From positions 7,291,501 through 7,355,500 of the forward strand of contig NZ_CP082945.1 in NCBI RefSeq assembly GCF_019933235.1: a DNA stretch of 64,000 bases. The letters run 5' to 3'. Both the position numbers and the translations under genes were made by a program. Source of the stretch: Streptomyces angustmyceticus (lineage in GTDB: Bacteria; Actinomycetota; Actinomycetes; Streptomycetales; Streptomycetaceae). Each line of letters starts with the position of its first letter. The stretch's first letter is position 1. This document shows positions 53,257-61,844 of this stretch, in pieces. The notes beneath the pieces are model-generated. The model was not told where the DNA came from and ran no database searches. It worked only from the letters and a program-made list of their open reading frames with translations.

Positions 53257-54402
53257 ATGGGCGGTGACGTGCTCACCCTGTTCCTCTGCGGTGATGTCAT
53301 GCTCGGCCGTGGCGTCGACCAGATCCTTCCCTGCCCCGGAGATCCGGTCCTGCGGGAGTGCTACGCCACCGACGCCCGGGACTATGTCGAGCTGGCGGAG
53401 ACGGCGAACGGCCCGATTCCCCGCCCCGTCGACTTCTCCTGGCCCTGGGGGGAGGCGCTGGGGGTGCTGGACGACGCCGGGCCCGCCGCGCGGGTGCTCA
53501 ATCTGGAAACCGGCGTCACCGGCGACGGCACCTTCGCCGGCACCAAGGACATCCACTACCGGATGAACCCGGCGAACCTGCCGTGCCTGACCGCCGCCCG
53601 CCCCGACGTCTGCGTCCTGGCCAACAACCACGTCCTGGACTTCGGCCGGCAAGGACTGGCGGACACCCTCGACGCCCTGGCGGGGGCCGGGCTGCGGACG
53701 GCGGGGGCGGGCGCGGACGCCGACGCGGCCGCCCGCCCGGCGACCGTCCCCCTGGCAGGCGGCCGCCGGCTGCTGGTGTTCGCCTGCGGGATGCCGTCCA
53801 GCGGCGTCCCCCCGTCCTGGGCGGCGACCCGGGAGCGCTCGGGGGTGGACTTCGTGGCCGGGCCGTCGGCTGCCGCCGCGAACGCGCTCGTCGACCGCGT
53901 GCGGGAGTGGCGGCGGCCGGGCGACATCGCGGTGGTCTCCGTCCACTGGGGTGCCAACTGGGGCTACCACGTCGCCCGCGCCGAGGCCGCCTTCGCGCAC
54001 GCCCTGCTCGACGGCGGCGTGGACGTCGTCCACGGGCACTCCTCGCACCACCCCCGCGCCCTGGAGGCGTACCGGGGCAAGCTCGTGATCCACGGGTGCG
54101 GCGACTTCATCGATGACTACGAGGGCATCACCGGCTACGAGCAGTACCGGGACGACCTGCGGCTGCTCATCCTCGTCGTGCTGGAGCCGGACACCGGCGC
54201 GCTCCACGAGGTGCGGATCATCCCGCTGCAGGCCCGGCGCATGCGGCTGTGGCCCGCCTCGCCCGAGGACTCCCGGTGGCTGTGCGCGCTCCTGGACAAG
54301 ATCGGCTCCGGCTTCCGGCCCTGCGCCCTCTCCGCCGTGGACGGCACGCTCACCCTGCGCCCCACCCGGGCCGCTCAGGGCCGGTGCCAGACCAGCGTGT
54401 AG
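53257..54402 (+). CDS. CapA-family poly-gamma-glutamate-synthesis-like metallophosphatase
   Basis: A 381-residue protein of the PGA_cap group. Motifs are LFLCGDVMLGRGVDQI at the start, VCVLANNHVLDFGRQGL, VVSVHWGANWGY and VVHGHSSHHPRALEAY, giving the metal-binding Asp/Asn/His set of calcineurin-like folds. No signal peptide is present, so it acts in the cytoplasm or is exported by another route. GGGGGA precedes the ATG. Its 3' end overlaps the convergent methyltransferase gene by 28 bases. Confidence 0.9.
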   Translation: MGGDVLTLFLCGDVMLGRGVDQILPCPGDPVLRECYATDARDYVELAETANGPIPRPVDFSWPWGEALGVLDDAGPAARVLNLETGVTGDGTFAGTKDIHYRMNPANLPCLTAARPDVCVLANNHVLDFGRQGLADTLDALAGAGLRTAGAGADADAAARPATVPLAGGRRLLVFACGMPSSGVPPSWAATRERSGVDFVAGPSAAAANALVDRVREWRRPGDIAVVSVHWGANWGYHVARAEAAFAHALLDGGVDVVHGHSSHHPRALEAYRGKLVIHGCGDFIDDYEGITGYEQYRDDLRLLILVVLEPDTGALHEVRIIPLQARRMRLWPASPEDSRWLCALLDKIGSGFRPCALSAVDGTLTLRPTRAAQGRCQTSV

Positions 54403-55031
54403 CGCCAGAACAGCCGCCGGCGCAGCCGCGCACCGGGGAGGATCTCCCCGGCCGTCCGGGCGATCTCGTCGAAGGTCATCTCCGCCGGGCGGACGGGGGC
54501 CGTCATGGAGACGGGGCGGGGCGAGGGGCGGCCCTTGTTCTTCAGCCAGCCCGTCGCGGCGTTGGCCGGTATGGCGACGGTGCCGAGCAGGTGGTCCACG
54601 AGGGTGTGAGCGCGGCACAGGCCGACGACGATCAGGGTTCCTCCCGGCGCGAGATGGCGGCGGAAGCGGGTGAGCGCCTCCGTGCAGGGCAGGTGGTGGA
54701 GCGCGGCGACGCAGGTGATGACGTCGTAGGTGCCGGCGGGCAACCCGGCCGACGCGTCCGCGACGGTGTACGTCACGTCGAGCTCCGGCGGAGTCAGCCG
54801 CCGGGCCTGCGCGGTGATTCCCGCATCGGCGTCGACGCCGTGCACCGCGGTGGCCCGCCCGGCCAGGAGCCGTGCCAGGTCACCGCTGCCGGAGCCGATG
54901 TCCAGGGCGCGGTCGAAGCGTCCGGGCACCTGGCGCAGGATCCAGCGGTGGTAGTGGGCGTTGTGGTCCCAGGGGTAGGTGGCGTTGAACCGTTCGAGGG
55001 CGCGCAGGACGCGGGGCGGAAGGATCGTCAT
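54375..55031 (-). CDS. Class I SAM-dependent methyltransferase
   Basis: A 218-residue methyltransferase with motif I LDIGSGSGDLARLLA (about 40-55), acidic loop VHGVDAD, motif ADASAGLPAGTYDVITCVAALHHLPC, and post-motif LAPGGTLIVVGLCR. The Methyltransf_11/25 type cannot be tied to a substrate. Its stop lies within the last codons of the convergent CapA gene, so their 3' ends are antisense for 28 bases. Confidence 0.85.
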   Translation of the reverse strand: MTILPPRVLRALERFNATYPWDHNAHYHRWILRQVPGRFDRALDIGSGSGDLARLLAGRATAVHGVDADAGITAQARRLTPPELDVTYTVADASAGLPAGTYDVITCVAALHHLPCTEALTRFRRHLAPGGTLIVVGLCRAHTLVDHLLGTVAIPANAATGWLKNKGRPSPRPVSMTAPVRPAEMTFDEIARTAGEILPGARLRRRLFWRYTLVWHRP

Positions 55032-55176
55032 CCGCCCAGTCCACCAAGTCCCGGCGAGGCGCACACCCCGATTCGGCGGGAACGACCGGCCGCCGGGGCC
55101 GGCCGCCCCCCCCGGACCGCCGGGCGCGCGGTTCCGCCGTCCCGCGGCCCGAGGGAGCGCGTCGAACGCCGCGGGT

Positions 55177-56877
55177 TCAGGGCAGCAGCGTGTCGAGGAA
55201 GGTGTTGGAGAACACCCGCGCCGGATCGTAGGAGTTGAGGGTGTCGCGGGCGGTGCGCCAGTCCTCGAAGGCGGCCGGGACGGTGCCGCCCACCGTGGCG
55301 GGGTCCGTCCACGGCCCGCTGTCCGTATAGGCCCAGCCCTTGGACCATTCGGGACGGACGGCGGCGTACGAGCCGGTGTAGTGCTGCCAGATCCACTCCT
55401 CCAGCTCGCGGAAGAACGGCCCCGCGCCGGGCGTGCCGGGATAGGTCGCGAAGTCGAGCCACACCACGGTGTCCCACTCGGGGTGGTCCGCACGGGCCCG
55501 CGCCGGGGACAGCAGGGGGCCGTCGAGGGGGTCCGTACCGGTGATGCGCAGCTCGATCGGGCCGTTGACGGGGAAGGAGCCCCGGTTCTGATGCACCGTC
55601 AGCACGCTCTGGTAGCGGCTGTAGAAGTCCCCCACCACGCGCTGCACATTCGACCGGGAGGTCAGTACCGCCCACCCCGCCTCGACGATCCGCAGCGTCG
55701 TCGGCTCGACGTACAGCAGGCTGTTCTTCGACCAGCCCCAGACGTCCCAGGTGCCGGTGACGATCAGCCCGGATCCGACGATGGACATGGCGAGCTTGGT
55801 GAAGGCGGGCGTCTTGTCGCCCCCGCCCGCGGCGATCTGCCCCAGCAGCCCCGACATCTCCTCGGTGACGCGGTTGGCGAAGCTGTAGGCGTACGGGGAG
55901 TCGAGCTGCTTGGCGAGCAGCGGCTTGGTGGGCGCCAGGCTCCACACCTTCAGCCACGGCACATCGGTGAACGGGAACCAGATCGCCTCGACGCGTCCGG
56001 TGCGGTCCAGGTAGGAGCCGAGGGTGCGCCCGCCGGTACCGGGCGGGCCGAAGACGGTGCCCACGTTCACGTCGAACCAGTTCTGGCAGCGCAGCCGGGT
56101 GTTGGCGGCCGCCGTCATCGTCACCTCGGTGAGGAACGCGCGGCCCAGATGGACGAGGAAGGCGCGGATGTCGGGGTCGGAGCGGGTGAAGGTCTTGAGC
56201 ACATAGCGGCCCTCGGCCGCGCTCCACACGACGGCGGTGAGGGAGGTGACCAGGGAGCTCAGCGTGCCGAACCCGGAGCCCGCGGACGGGTGCTCGGTGG
56301 CGGTGGGCAGGCCCGTGCCATGGCCGCCGATGGCCAGCACCCCGCCGATGGTGAGGTCGCCGGGCGCGGTGGTGGTGGCCAGGCCCAGTCCGGCCTCCTC
56401 CAGGCGGGCGAGGATGGTGTCGAGCGTCGCGCCCGTCTGCGCGGTGACGCTGCCCGGCCCGCCGCCGCGCACACTGACCGCGGTGAGGTGGGAGGTGGTG
56501 TCGACGATGACCGTGCGGTTGGTGTCGGCGCCGGCGGGCAGCACCAGCGGCGACCAGGTGTGGCCCTTGCCGCGGGCCCGTAGCCGGTAGCCGTGCTCAT
56601 GGGCCCAGTTGGCGAGGGTGACCACGTCGTCGGGGGTGCGGGCCGAGGCCGTCCACACGCCTTCGATGACGATCTCCAACGACCAGTTGCGGAAGGCCTG
56701 TTGGGAGAGCGGGATGCCGGACGGAAAGTCGGGCGGCGGGGTGAGGGTGGCCGCGGCGCTGCCCGCGGGGATGCGGTGCGCGGGCTGCAGTCCCGCTGCT
56801 GCGGCGAGTCCCGCGGCGGCTCCGGTCAGCAGCGTGCGGCGGGTGAAGGATGCACTTCGAGCGCTGTCGTCGGACAT
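55177..56877 (-). CDS. Tat-exported FAD-linked oxidase, type II cholesterol oxidase-like
   Basis: A 566-residue flavoprotein of the VAO family. The twin-arginine signal is FTRRTLLTGAAAGLAAAAGL. The FAD domain has GKGHTWSPL with His106 in the position that is covalently bound to FAD in relatives, then TIGGVLAIGGHGTGLP. A large substrate domain follows (about 260-560), as in Brevibacterium BCO2-type cholesterol oxidases. It probably oxidises a sterol or other hydrophobic alcohol outside the cell, producing peroxide. GGAGGGAC is eight bases before the ATG. Confidence 0.85.
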   Translation of the reverse strand: MSDDSARSASFTRRTLLTGAAAGLAAAAGLQPAHRIPAGSAAATLTPPPDFPSGIPLSQQAFRNWSLEIVIEGVWTASARTPDDVVTLANWAHEHGYRLRARGKGHTWSPLVLPAGADTNRTVIVDTTSHLTAVSVRGGGPGSVTAQTGATLDTILARLEEAGLGLATTTAPGDLTIGGVLAIGGHGTGLPTATEHPSAGSGFGTLSSLVTSLTAVVWSAAEGRYVLKTFTRSDPDIRAFLVHLGRAFLTEVTMTAAANTRLRCQNWFDVNVGTVFGPPGTGGRTLGSYLDRTGRVEAIWFPFTDVPWLKVWSLAPTKPLLAKQLDSPYAYSFANRVTEEMSGLLGQIAAGGGDKTPAFTKLAMSIVGSGLIVTGTWDVWGWSKNSLLYVEPTTLRIVEAGWAVLTSRSNVQRVVGDFYSRYQSVLTVHQNRGSFPVNGPIELRITGTDPLDGPLLSPARARADHPEWDTVVWLDFATYPGTPGAGPFFRELEEWIWQHYTGSYAAVRPEWSKGWAYTDSGPWTDPATVGGTVPAAFEDWRTARDTLNSYDPARVFSNTFLDTLLP

Positions 56878-57085
56878 GGTGTTGTCCCTCCGGCACGCGG
56901 CGCGCCGGCCCCGCTGCACCGCGCACAGGTCGTAGGGGTGGACCGTACGAGCGCCCCGGTGCGGTGGGGGTGTGCCGGAAGGGTAGGGTGACGGGCCGTC
57001 AGTTGCAATGCCCGGCGGGCAACACCGCTCCCCGGCGGGCCGCGGGGAGCGGTCCGCCGGGGAGATCGAGGGGTCGGGGGCCGGT

Positions 57086-57256
57086 CTACCAGCGATACCA
57101 GCGGCCACGCCGGCCGCCGGCGCCGGCCGACCGCATCAGGAAGCCGAGCAGCCAGAACGCCAGCACGACCACGGCGACGATCCACAGGGCCTTCAACGCG
57201 AAACCGGCGCCGAAGAGCAGCAGCGCGAGCAGCAGAACCAGAAGCAGCGGAACCAT
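57086..57256 (-). CDS. Small hydrophobic membrane peptide, 56 residues
   Basis: A 56-residue protein read directly from the sequence. It opens MVPLLLVLLLALLLFG, continues through a second hydrophobic run (IVAVVVLAFWLLGFL), and ends basic and aromatic, GGRRGRWYRW. Two membrane helices in a hairpin are likely. GGAGGTG lies six bases before the ATG, and G/C dominates third positions. Proteins of this type (short hydrophobic, ending RWYRW) are widely present in Streptomyces and have no known function. It is too short for most gene finders. Confidence 0.7.
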   Translation of the reverse strand: MVPLLLVLLLALLLFGAGFALKALWIVAVVVLAFWLLGFLMRSAGAGGRRGRWYRW

Positions 57257-57560
57257 GTCCCTGCACCTCCGAATCGGTAGGACGGGAGAGCGCGCACGGA
57301 AGAAGCCATGGCGCCGATGACGAGATCACGAACGGGGGAGCGGCGGTCCGGTCTGTCCGGCTCCGGGCCGGGCATCGACAGGGCGGGGGATGCTCGGCGG
57401 CGGTGCGGACGGTGACCGGCTCTCCACAGTGGCCTGGGCACGCGCGCTGCGGATCGCCGCGGGGAGCGGCAGAGGACCCGGTGTGCTCTGCGGCTCTGTT
57501 ATGCCGTGTTGCCGCTCAACCGGCCTTGAAACATGGGCGGGGAGGGGACCGCGGAGGCGT
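57257..57560. other. Interval after the gas vesicle operon
   Basis: About 300 bases between the gvpK stop and the membrane-peptide start. No gene is supportable. I saw no strong hairpin directly after gvpK. A GGAGGTG and the peptide's promoter should be near the left edge. The stretch around 57490-57530 is relatively A/T-rich. Confidence 0.45.
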
Positions 57561-58010
57561 TCACGCGCCCTCGCCCGGCGGCAGCAGGGACCCCAGGGGG
57601 CCGAGATCGAGGTTCAGGTCGGCCATGGTGAGCCCGTACCGCTCGCAGAGTTCCGCCATCCGCTCCTGCAGCACCATGAGCGTCATGCCCACGCGCTCCT
57701 CCTGCTCCTCGCTCAGGTCGCCCTGGTCGACGCGGTGCAGCGCGGTGCGCTCCATGAGCTGTCGCAGCAGCTCCACGATCGTCAGCACCAGGCGGATGAG
57801 ATCGCGCTCCACGGTCTCCGGGTCCGTCGCCAGCCGCTGCGCCATGCCGCTGCCCCTCCCCTGACCCCGGCCGCTGTCGTCGGGCCCGGCCGGCACCAGG
57901 TCGAACGCGCGGGCCGCCGCCTGGGCCACCTCGGCGAAGTCGGGGTGGGCGCGGCCGTCCTGACCGGCTCCGTCAGCCGTCACGGCGGGTTCCTCGTTCT
58001 TGCGGGGCAT
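57561..58010 (-). CDS. gvpK: Gas vesicle protein GvpK
   Basis: About 149 residues. The conserved block ETVERDLIRLVLTIVELLRQLMERTALHRVDQGDLSEEQEERVG and the closing LNLDLGPLGSLL identify GvpK (shown in outline), a minor protein needed for vesicle assembly. A start at 58010 (MPRKNEEPAV) has GAGGAG nine bases upstream. A start three codons earlier (58019) is also possible; a longer frame to 58109 is unlikely. It is the last gene of the operon, 92 bases after gvpS. Confidence 0.92.
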   Translation of the reverse strand: MPRKNEEPAVTADGAGQDGRAHPDFAEVAQAAARAFDLVPAGPDDSGRGQGRGSGMAQRLATDPETVERDLIRLVLTIVELLRQLMERTALHRVDQGDLSEEQEERVGMTLMVLQERMAELCERYGLTMADLNLDLGPLGSLLPPGEGA

Positions 58011-58102
58011 CTCGGACATCTCCTCGGGCGTCTCCTGGGGGCAAGGGCGGGGACGGGGCGTGCGGACCGGTTGCGGAGGCGCGGGGTGCGGGGCGAGCGC
58101 CC

Positions 58103-58345
58103 TCACCACGGCGCCGGGCTGTCGGGGGTGATCGAGCGGATCACCGCACGGAGATTGATATGGACCAGGTCCACATCGGCCACGGAGAGCACCACGTCCC
58201 CGGTGAGCACCGCCCCGCCGTTCAGCAACCGGTCCAGGAGGTCGATCAGCGCGATCTGCCGTCCGGCGAGCGACTCCTCCTCGGAGAGGTCCGCCGGGTA
58301 CGGGGCCTGGCCGAAAGCGGCCGGCCGGGCGTCAGCGCCGCTCAT
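58103..58345 (-). CDS. gvpS: Gas vesicle protein GvpS (GvpA/J family)
   Basis: An 80-residue member of the GvpA/J fold with the core ALIDLLDRLLNGGAVLTGDVVLSVADVDLVHINLRAVI (residues about 32-69, outline). It lacks a C-terminal extension. The ATG overlaps the gvpL stop (ATGA). It is one of three GvpA-type paralogues in the operon and is probably a minor shell or tip component. Confidence 0.9.
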   Translation of the reverse strand: MSGADARPAAFGQAPYPADLSEEESLAGRQIALIDLLDRLLNGGAVLTGDVVLSVADVDLVHINLRAVIRSITPDSPAPW

Positions 58346-59202
58346 GCACTCCCGCCTTCCACGGAGGGCGGCGTCGCGAAGGAGTACGGCGCCCAGGGGC
58401 CGGTGATCTCGACGTGTACGCCGGGGACGTCCCCGGCAGCTGCCGACACCGCCCGGCGGAAGTCCCGGAGGCGGTCCGCGGGGACCAGGTAGGACTCGTT
58501 GGCGATGTTCTCGCCCGGTCCGGAGGCCAGTTCCCCCTGCTGCGGCCGGTGGACGACGCGGTCCCGCGCCAGGGCGGCCGCCCGGCTCCGTACCTCCTCG
58601 GCGACCGCCCCCGCCGCGCGGTAGGCGTCGCGGTGCGTACGCCGCTGGGCGCGGCGCCGCTGGAGATAGGCCCGGCCGGGGCTGACCGGCGGCGCGGCGG
58701 GGTCCGGGGTGTCGGGCGGGGGAGGTCCGGCCGCGGCGCGCGGGTCCGCGTACACCTTCACTCCCATTTCGGCATGGCCTTCGAGCAGGGAGAGCAGTTC
58801 GTCGAACTCGGCGCCGCGCTCGTCCAGCATCGACCGCACCCGGTCGTCGTCCAGGTACACCGTGGCCAGGCGCATCGGCAGCACCGTGGCGCTGCCGACG
58901 GCGGCCTCGACGACCGCGTGGTGCGCCCGTGCGATCTCCGCCAGCTCCGTGAGGTTCCCCAGTTGCGCCTTCATCCCCTCCTCGCTGAAGGCGTCGGCCG
59001 GGACGGAGGAGACGAGTGCGGCCAGCGTGCCGGCGGTGACCGTCCGCAGGGCGCCGCCCCGGACTCCGGTGAGCCGCGCGGCCGCGCCTTCGAGGGCGGC
59101 CCCGGTCCGCCCGAGGGCGTAGACGTACGCGATGTGGGGCCCCTCCCCGGGCTCTGCCGGCGCTCCGGACCTCTCCCCGGTTTCCGTCGTGGGGTGGTTC
59201 AC
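58342..59202 (-). CDS. gvpL: Gas vesicle protein GvpL (GvpF/L family)
   Basis: A 286-residue GvpF/L protein, an accessory factor for nucleation and assembly. It begins IAYVYALGRTG after a 24-residue Pro/Glu-rich head. The second half has the family RDRVVHRPQQGELASGPGENIANESYLVPADRLRDF and closes with ITGPWAPYSF (outline). A Pro/Ala-rich linker lies near residue 160. The GTG start overlaps the gvpJ stop. Confidence 0.92.
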   Translation of the reverse strand: MNHPTTETGERSGAPAEPGEGPHIAYVYALGRTGAALEGAAARLTGVRGGALRTVTAGTLAALVSSVPADAFSEEGMKAQLGNLTELAEIARAHHAVVEAAVGSATVLPMRLATVYLDDDRVRSMLDERGAEFDELLSLLEGHAEMGVKVYADPRAAAGPPPPDTPDPAAPPVSPGRAYLQRRRAQRRTHRDAYRAAGAVAEEVRSRAAALARDRVVHRPQQGELASGPGENIANESYLVPADRLRDFRRAVSAAAGDVPGVHVEITGPWAPYSFATPPSVEGGSA

Positions 59203-59630
59203 CGCTGCTCCTCCTCGCCGTCGGCCCGCTGTCCCTCCGAGCCCTGGCCGGGGCCGATGGCCGCGCGCAACTCGGCGAGTTCCGCGCGCAGTCGCCGGTT
59301 CTCCTCGGCCAGCGGATCACCGTCGACGGCCGTCCGGTGCCCGGCGGGGACCTGCTGCGGTGTGCGGGCCCGGGACGACAGCGAGGGGTCGTGCTCCCAC
59401 CAGTCGATGCCCATCTCCTTGGCCTTGTCGACGGAGGCGACCAGCAGCCGCAGCTTGATGGTCAGCAGCTCGATGTCCAGCAGGTTGATCTGGATGTCGC
59501 CCGCGATGACGACGCCCTTGTCGAGCACGCGTTCCAGGATGTCGGCCAGGTTGGCGGAGGAAGCCCCCTGCCGGCCGTACGGGGACGGACCGGAGGAGGG
59601 CCCCATACGGCCGGCCAGTGAATCGGACAT
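59199..59630 (-). CDS. gvpJ: Gas vesicle protein GvpJ
   Basis: A 143-residue GvpA-family protein. The shell-type core is LADILERVLDKGVVIAGDIQINLLDIELLTIKLRLLVASVDKA (about 26-70, outline), followed by a GvpJ-type acidic/helical extension of about 70 residues (ENRRLRAELAELRAAI) that could form a coiled coil. It lies 30 bases after gvpZ and is coupled to gvpL. The N-terminal Pro/Ser/Gly head is short. Confidence 0.92.
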   Translation of the reverse strand: MSDSLAGRMGPSSGPSPYGRQGASSANLADILERVLDKGVVIAGDIQINLLDIELLTIKLRLLVASVDKAKEMGIDWWEHDPSLSSRARTPQQVPAGHRTAVDGDPLAEENRRLRAELAELRAAIGPGQGSEGQRADGEEEQR

Positions 59631-59660
59631 GATCAGCCTCGTCTGTGCGGTCGGGACGGG

Positions 59661-60848
59661 TCAGCGGGCGGCGACGGCACGGCGCCGTCGGGGTGCCTCC
59701 GGCTCGTCCTCGTCGTACGGCTCCGGCTCGTCCGGCAGCTCGTCGTCCTCGTCGAGCGGTTCCCCGTGGTCGTCGTCCTCGTCGACGGCCTCCAGGGAGT
59801 CGTCGTCCTCGTCGGCCGGCGCCGCGGCGTCGTCGTCCTCGGCCTCCGGCTCCGCCGCGAGGTCGTCCGGGTCGTCCAGATCTTCGTCCTCGTCCGCGAA
59901 CTCCTCGTCCTCGACGTCGTCGTCCTCGGCGTCCGGACCCTCGTCGGCCTCGTCCTCGGGGTGCCCGGTGTCGTCGGGGCCGGACCCGGTGTCCTCCTCG
60001 TCGCGCTCCTCCTCGGCGACGGCGTCCTCGTGCGCGACCACGACCTCGCCGTCCTGGATCTCGCCGCGCCAGCCGTCGGTGGCCTCACCGCGCAGCATGA
60101 TGAATTTGCGGTAGAGCTTGAGGTCCAGCCGGGCCCGCCGGCCCTGGGCACGCCAGATGTTGCCGGTCTTCTCGAAGAGGCCCTTGGGGAAGTACTCCAG
60201 AACCAGCAGCACCCGGGTCAGGTTGTCGGTGAGGCGGTGGAAGGTCACCACGCCCTTGACGGTGCCCTTCGCGCCCTCGGTGGTCCAGCTGATCCGCTCG
60301 TCGGGCACCTGCTCGGTGACGTTCGCGCGCCAACTGCGGGTGGACTTGGCGACCTTCACCTTCCAGTTGCTGCTGGTGTCGTCGGACTTGTCGACACTGA
60401 CGACGCCCTTGGCGAAGGTGCTGAACTCCTGGAACTGCGTCCACTGGTCGTACGCCTCACGCACGGGCACGCCCACGTCGATGTCCTCGACGATCGCCAC
60501 GCTCTTGGACTTGCCGCCACCGCCCTTGCGGCCCTTGCCGAACAGGCTCTTCACCTTGTCCTTGACGGTGTCCTTGAGATGGGAGGCGCCCGCGGCCAGT
60601 GCCGCCTGCTGCGGCGACCTGCCCTCGGAGAGGGCCTTGCCGCCCTTCGCCAGGCTGCTCACCAGCCCGCCGGGGCCCTGGCCGGGTTCGGCGAGCCTGC
60701 CGACGCTCTCGCCCAGTTTGTGGCCGAGGCTGGTGACCGCGTGCTCCGCGCGGGCCTGGAGGTAGCGCTGCAGCTCCTCCTTGAGCTGGTCGGCCGCCGG
60801 GCTGTTGGTCACCTCGTCCTTGATCTTGCCGAGGGTGGACTCAGGCAC
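59661..60848 (-). CDS. gvpZ: Gas vesicle-associated SRPBCC protein GvpZ with acidic tail
   Basis: A 395-residue protein with three parts. A helical N-terminus (about 1-115, DEVTNSPAADQLKEELQRYLQ) is followed by an SRPBCC/polyketide-cyclase-like domain (about 118-265, SVAIVEDIDVGVPVREAYDQW, FEYFP-type strand region VLEYFPKGLFEK). A highly acidic tail of about 110 residues is nearly all Asp/Glu, and the last residues are basic (RRRRAVAAR). The Streptomyces operon order makes this GvpZ. The GTG start overlaps the gvpY stop by eight bases. The role of the SRPBCC domain in vesicles is unknown. Confidence 0.88.
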   Translation of the reverse strand: MPESTLGKIKDEVTNSPAADQLKEELQRYLQARAEHAVTSLGHKLGESVGRLAEPGQGPGGLVSSLAKGGKALSEGRSPQQAALAAGASHLKDTVKDKVKSLFGKGRKGGGGKSKSVAIVEDIDVGVPVREAYDQWTQFQEFSTFAKGVVSVDKSDDTSSNWKVKVAKSTRSWRANVTEQVPDERISWTTEGAKGTVKGVVTFHRLTDNLTRVLLVLEYFPKGLFEKTGNIWRAQGRRARLDLKLYRKFIMLRGEATDGWRGEIQDGEVVVAHEDAVAEEERDEEDTGSGPDDTGHPEDEADEGPDAEDDDVEDEEFADEDEDLDDPDDLAAEPEAEDDDAAAPADEDDDSLEAVDEDDDHGEPLDEDDELPDEPEPYDEDEPEAPRRRRAVAAR

Positions 60849-61539
60849 GGCGGCCTCCCTGGTCGGCGGCCGTGCGCGCCGCGCCGGACGCCTTGCCGGT
60901 GGCCTTACGGGCACCGGAGGCGGCCTTCCGGCCCGGGGCGGTGGAGGTGCGGCCGCGGGAGGACGCGGCCTTGCCGGACGCCTTGGCCGTGCTCGACGCC
61001 GTACGCCGTGCCGTGGCGGACCGGTCGCCGGCGGTCGACTTGGTGGCGGACGCCGACTTCGTGGCCTTCTTCGTGGCCGAGTCCGCCGAGGACTTGGCCG
61101 ATGTCCTGCGGCGCGCGGCGGGCTTCTCGCGCTCCGCGTCCGGGGAGTCCGCCGCCTCGCCGTCCGCCGCCGCTTCGTCCCGCGGCTCGTCCTCGGGCTC
61201 CGCGTCCCGGTCGTCCGCCGCGCGCCCGGTGCCGCCCGTGCCGCCCTCGTCGAGCGCCAGGGTCCGCTCGTGCAGGGAGTCGGCGAGGCCGTTCATGCGC
61301 TGGGTGAGGGCGGCGCCGGCGGCCGACTTGGTGGCGTCGACCAGTTCCTTGCGCACCTGGTCGTTGAGGGGGGCGAGGACCGGCGAGTTGGCCACCAGGG
61401 TGCCCAGCTGTCTCGGGTCCAGGTTCAGTTTCTTGCCGGCCAGGAACAGGCCCAGGCCGATGGCCATCTTGGCTTTCTTGGTGCGCCCCAGGAGGTAGCC
61501 CCCTACCAGGGCCACCCCGATCTTGGCGTTGGTCATCAT
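60841..61539 (-). CDS. gvpY: Gas vesicle-associated GvpY with lysine/alanine-rich tail
   Basis: A 232-residue protein. The hydrophobic N-terminus (ALVGGYLLGRTKKAKMAIGL) is followed by a helical segment (LGTLVANSPVLAPLNDQVRKELVDATKSAA), an acidic middle and a histone-like tail of about 90 residues rich in Lys, Ala, Ser and Arg (ATKSASATKSTAGDRSATAR). Streptomyces gene order identifies it as GvpY; databases sometimes call it DNA primase, which nothing here supports. Its tail is opposite in charge to that of GvpZ. Starts with two ATGs (MMTNAK). Confidence 0.85.
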   Translation of the reverse strand: MMTNAKIGVALVGGYLLGRTKKAKMAIGLGLFLAGKKLNLDPRQLGTLVANSPVLAPLNDQVRKELVDATKSAAGAALTQRMNGLADSLHERTLALDEGGTGGTGRAADDRDAEPEDEPRDEAAADGEAADSPDAEREKPAARRRTSAKSSADSATKKATKSASATKSTAGDRSATARRTASSTAKASGKAASSRGRTSTAPGRKAASGARKATGKASGAARTAADQGGRRA

Positions 61540-61566
61540 CGTGCGTACACCTCGTTCTCCCCGTGC

Positions 61567-61824
61567 TCAGGAGTTGGTACGTAGTCGTTGCTGGTGGGCC
61601 TCCAGCCACTCCAGCCGGTCCAACAGCTCGTCCTCGCGGGAGTCGAACTCCTCGGGACCGATGGTTCCGTCCAGCAACTGCTGTTCCAGCAGCGCCAGTT
61701 CCTCGCGGACCGGCGCCGGGTCGTAGTACTCGCGCTCCGCGGTGAGCAGCACCTGGTCCAGGACCCAGACCGTGCCCCGCACCGGTGCGACCGGCAGCGT
61801 CAGGAGCTGTGTGATGAGGCCCAT
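61567..61824 (-). CDS. gvpG: Gas vesicle protein GvpG
   Basis: An 85-residue GvpG with the family core LLTLPVAPVRGTVWVLDQVLLTAEREYYDPAPVREELALLEQQLLDGTIGPEEFD (outline). It is an assembly factor and mainly helical; the later part resembles a short coiled coil. It lies 20 bases after gvpF and 27 before gvpY. Confidence 0.93.
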   Translation of the reverse strand: MGLITQLLTLPVAPVRGTVWVLDQVLLTAEREYYDPAPVREELALLEQQLLDGTIGPEEFDSREDELLDRLEWLEAHQQRLRTNS

Positions 61825-61844
61825 GGCGGATCTCCGCTCGTGTG

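Noticed and set aside
59700..60010. Dense GTC/CTC trinucleotide tract as a microsatellite or repeat element
   Set aside because: It is the coding sequence of the Asp/Glu tail of GvpZ; codons vary among GAC, GAG and GAT-poor combinations and stay in frame.
60841..61539. Annotation of GvpY as DNA primase
   Set aside because: No TOPRIM or zinc motif is present; the label comes from the low-complexity Lys/Ala tail.
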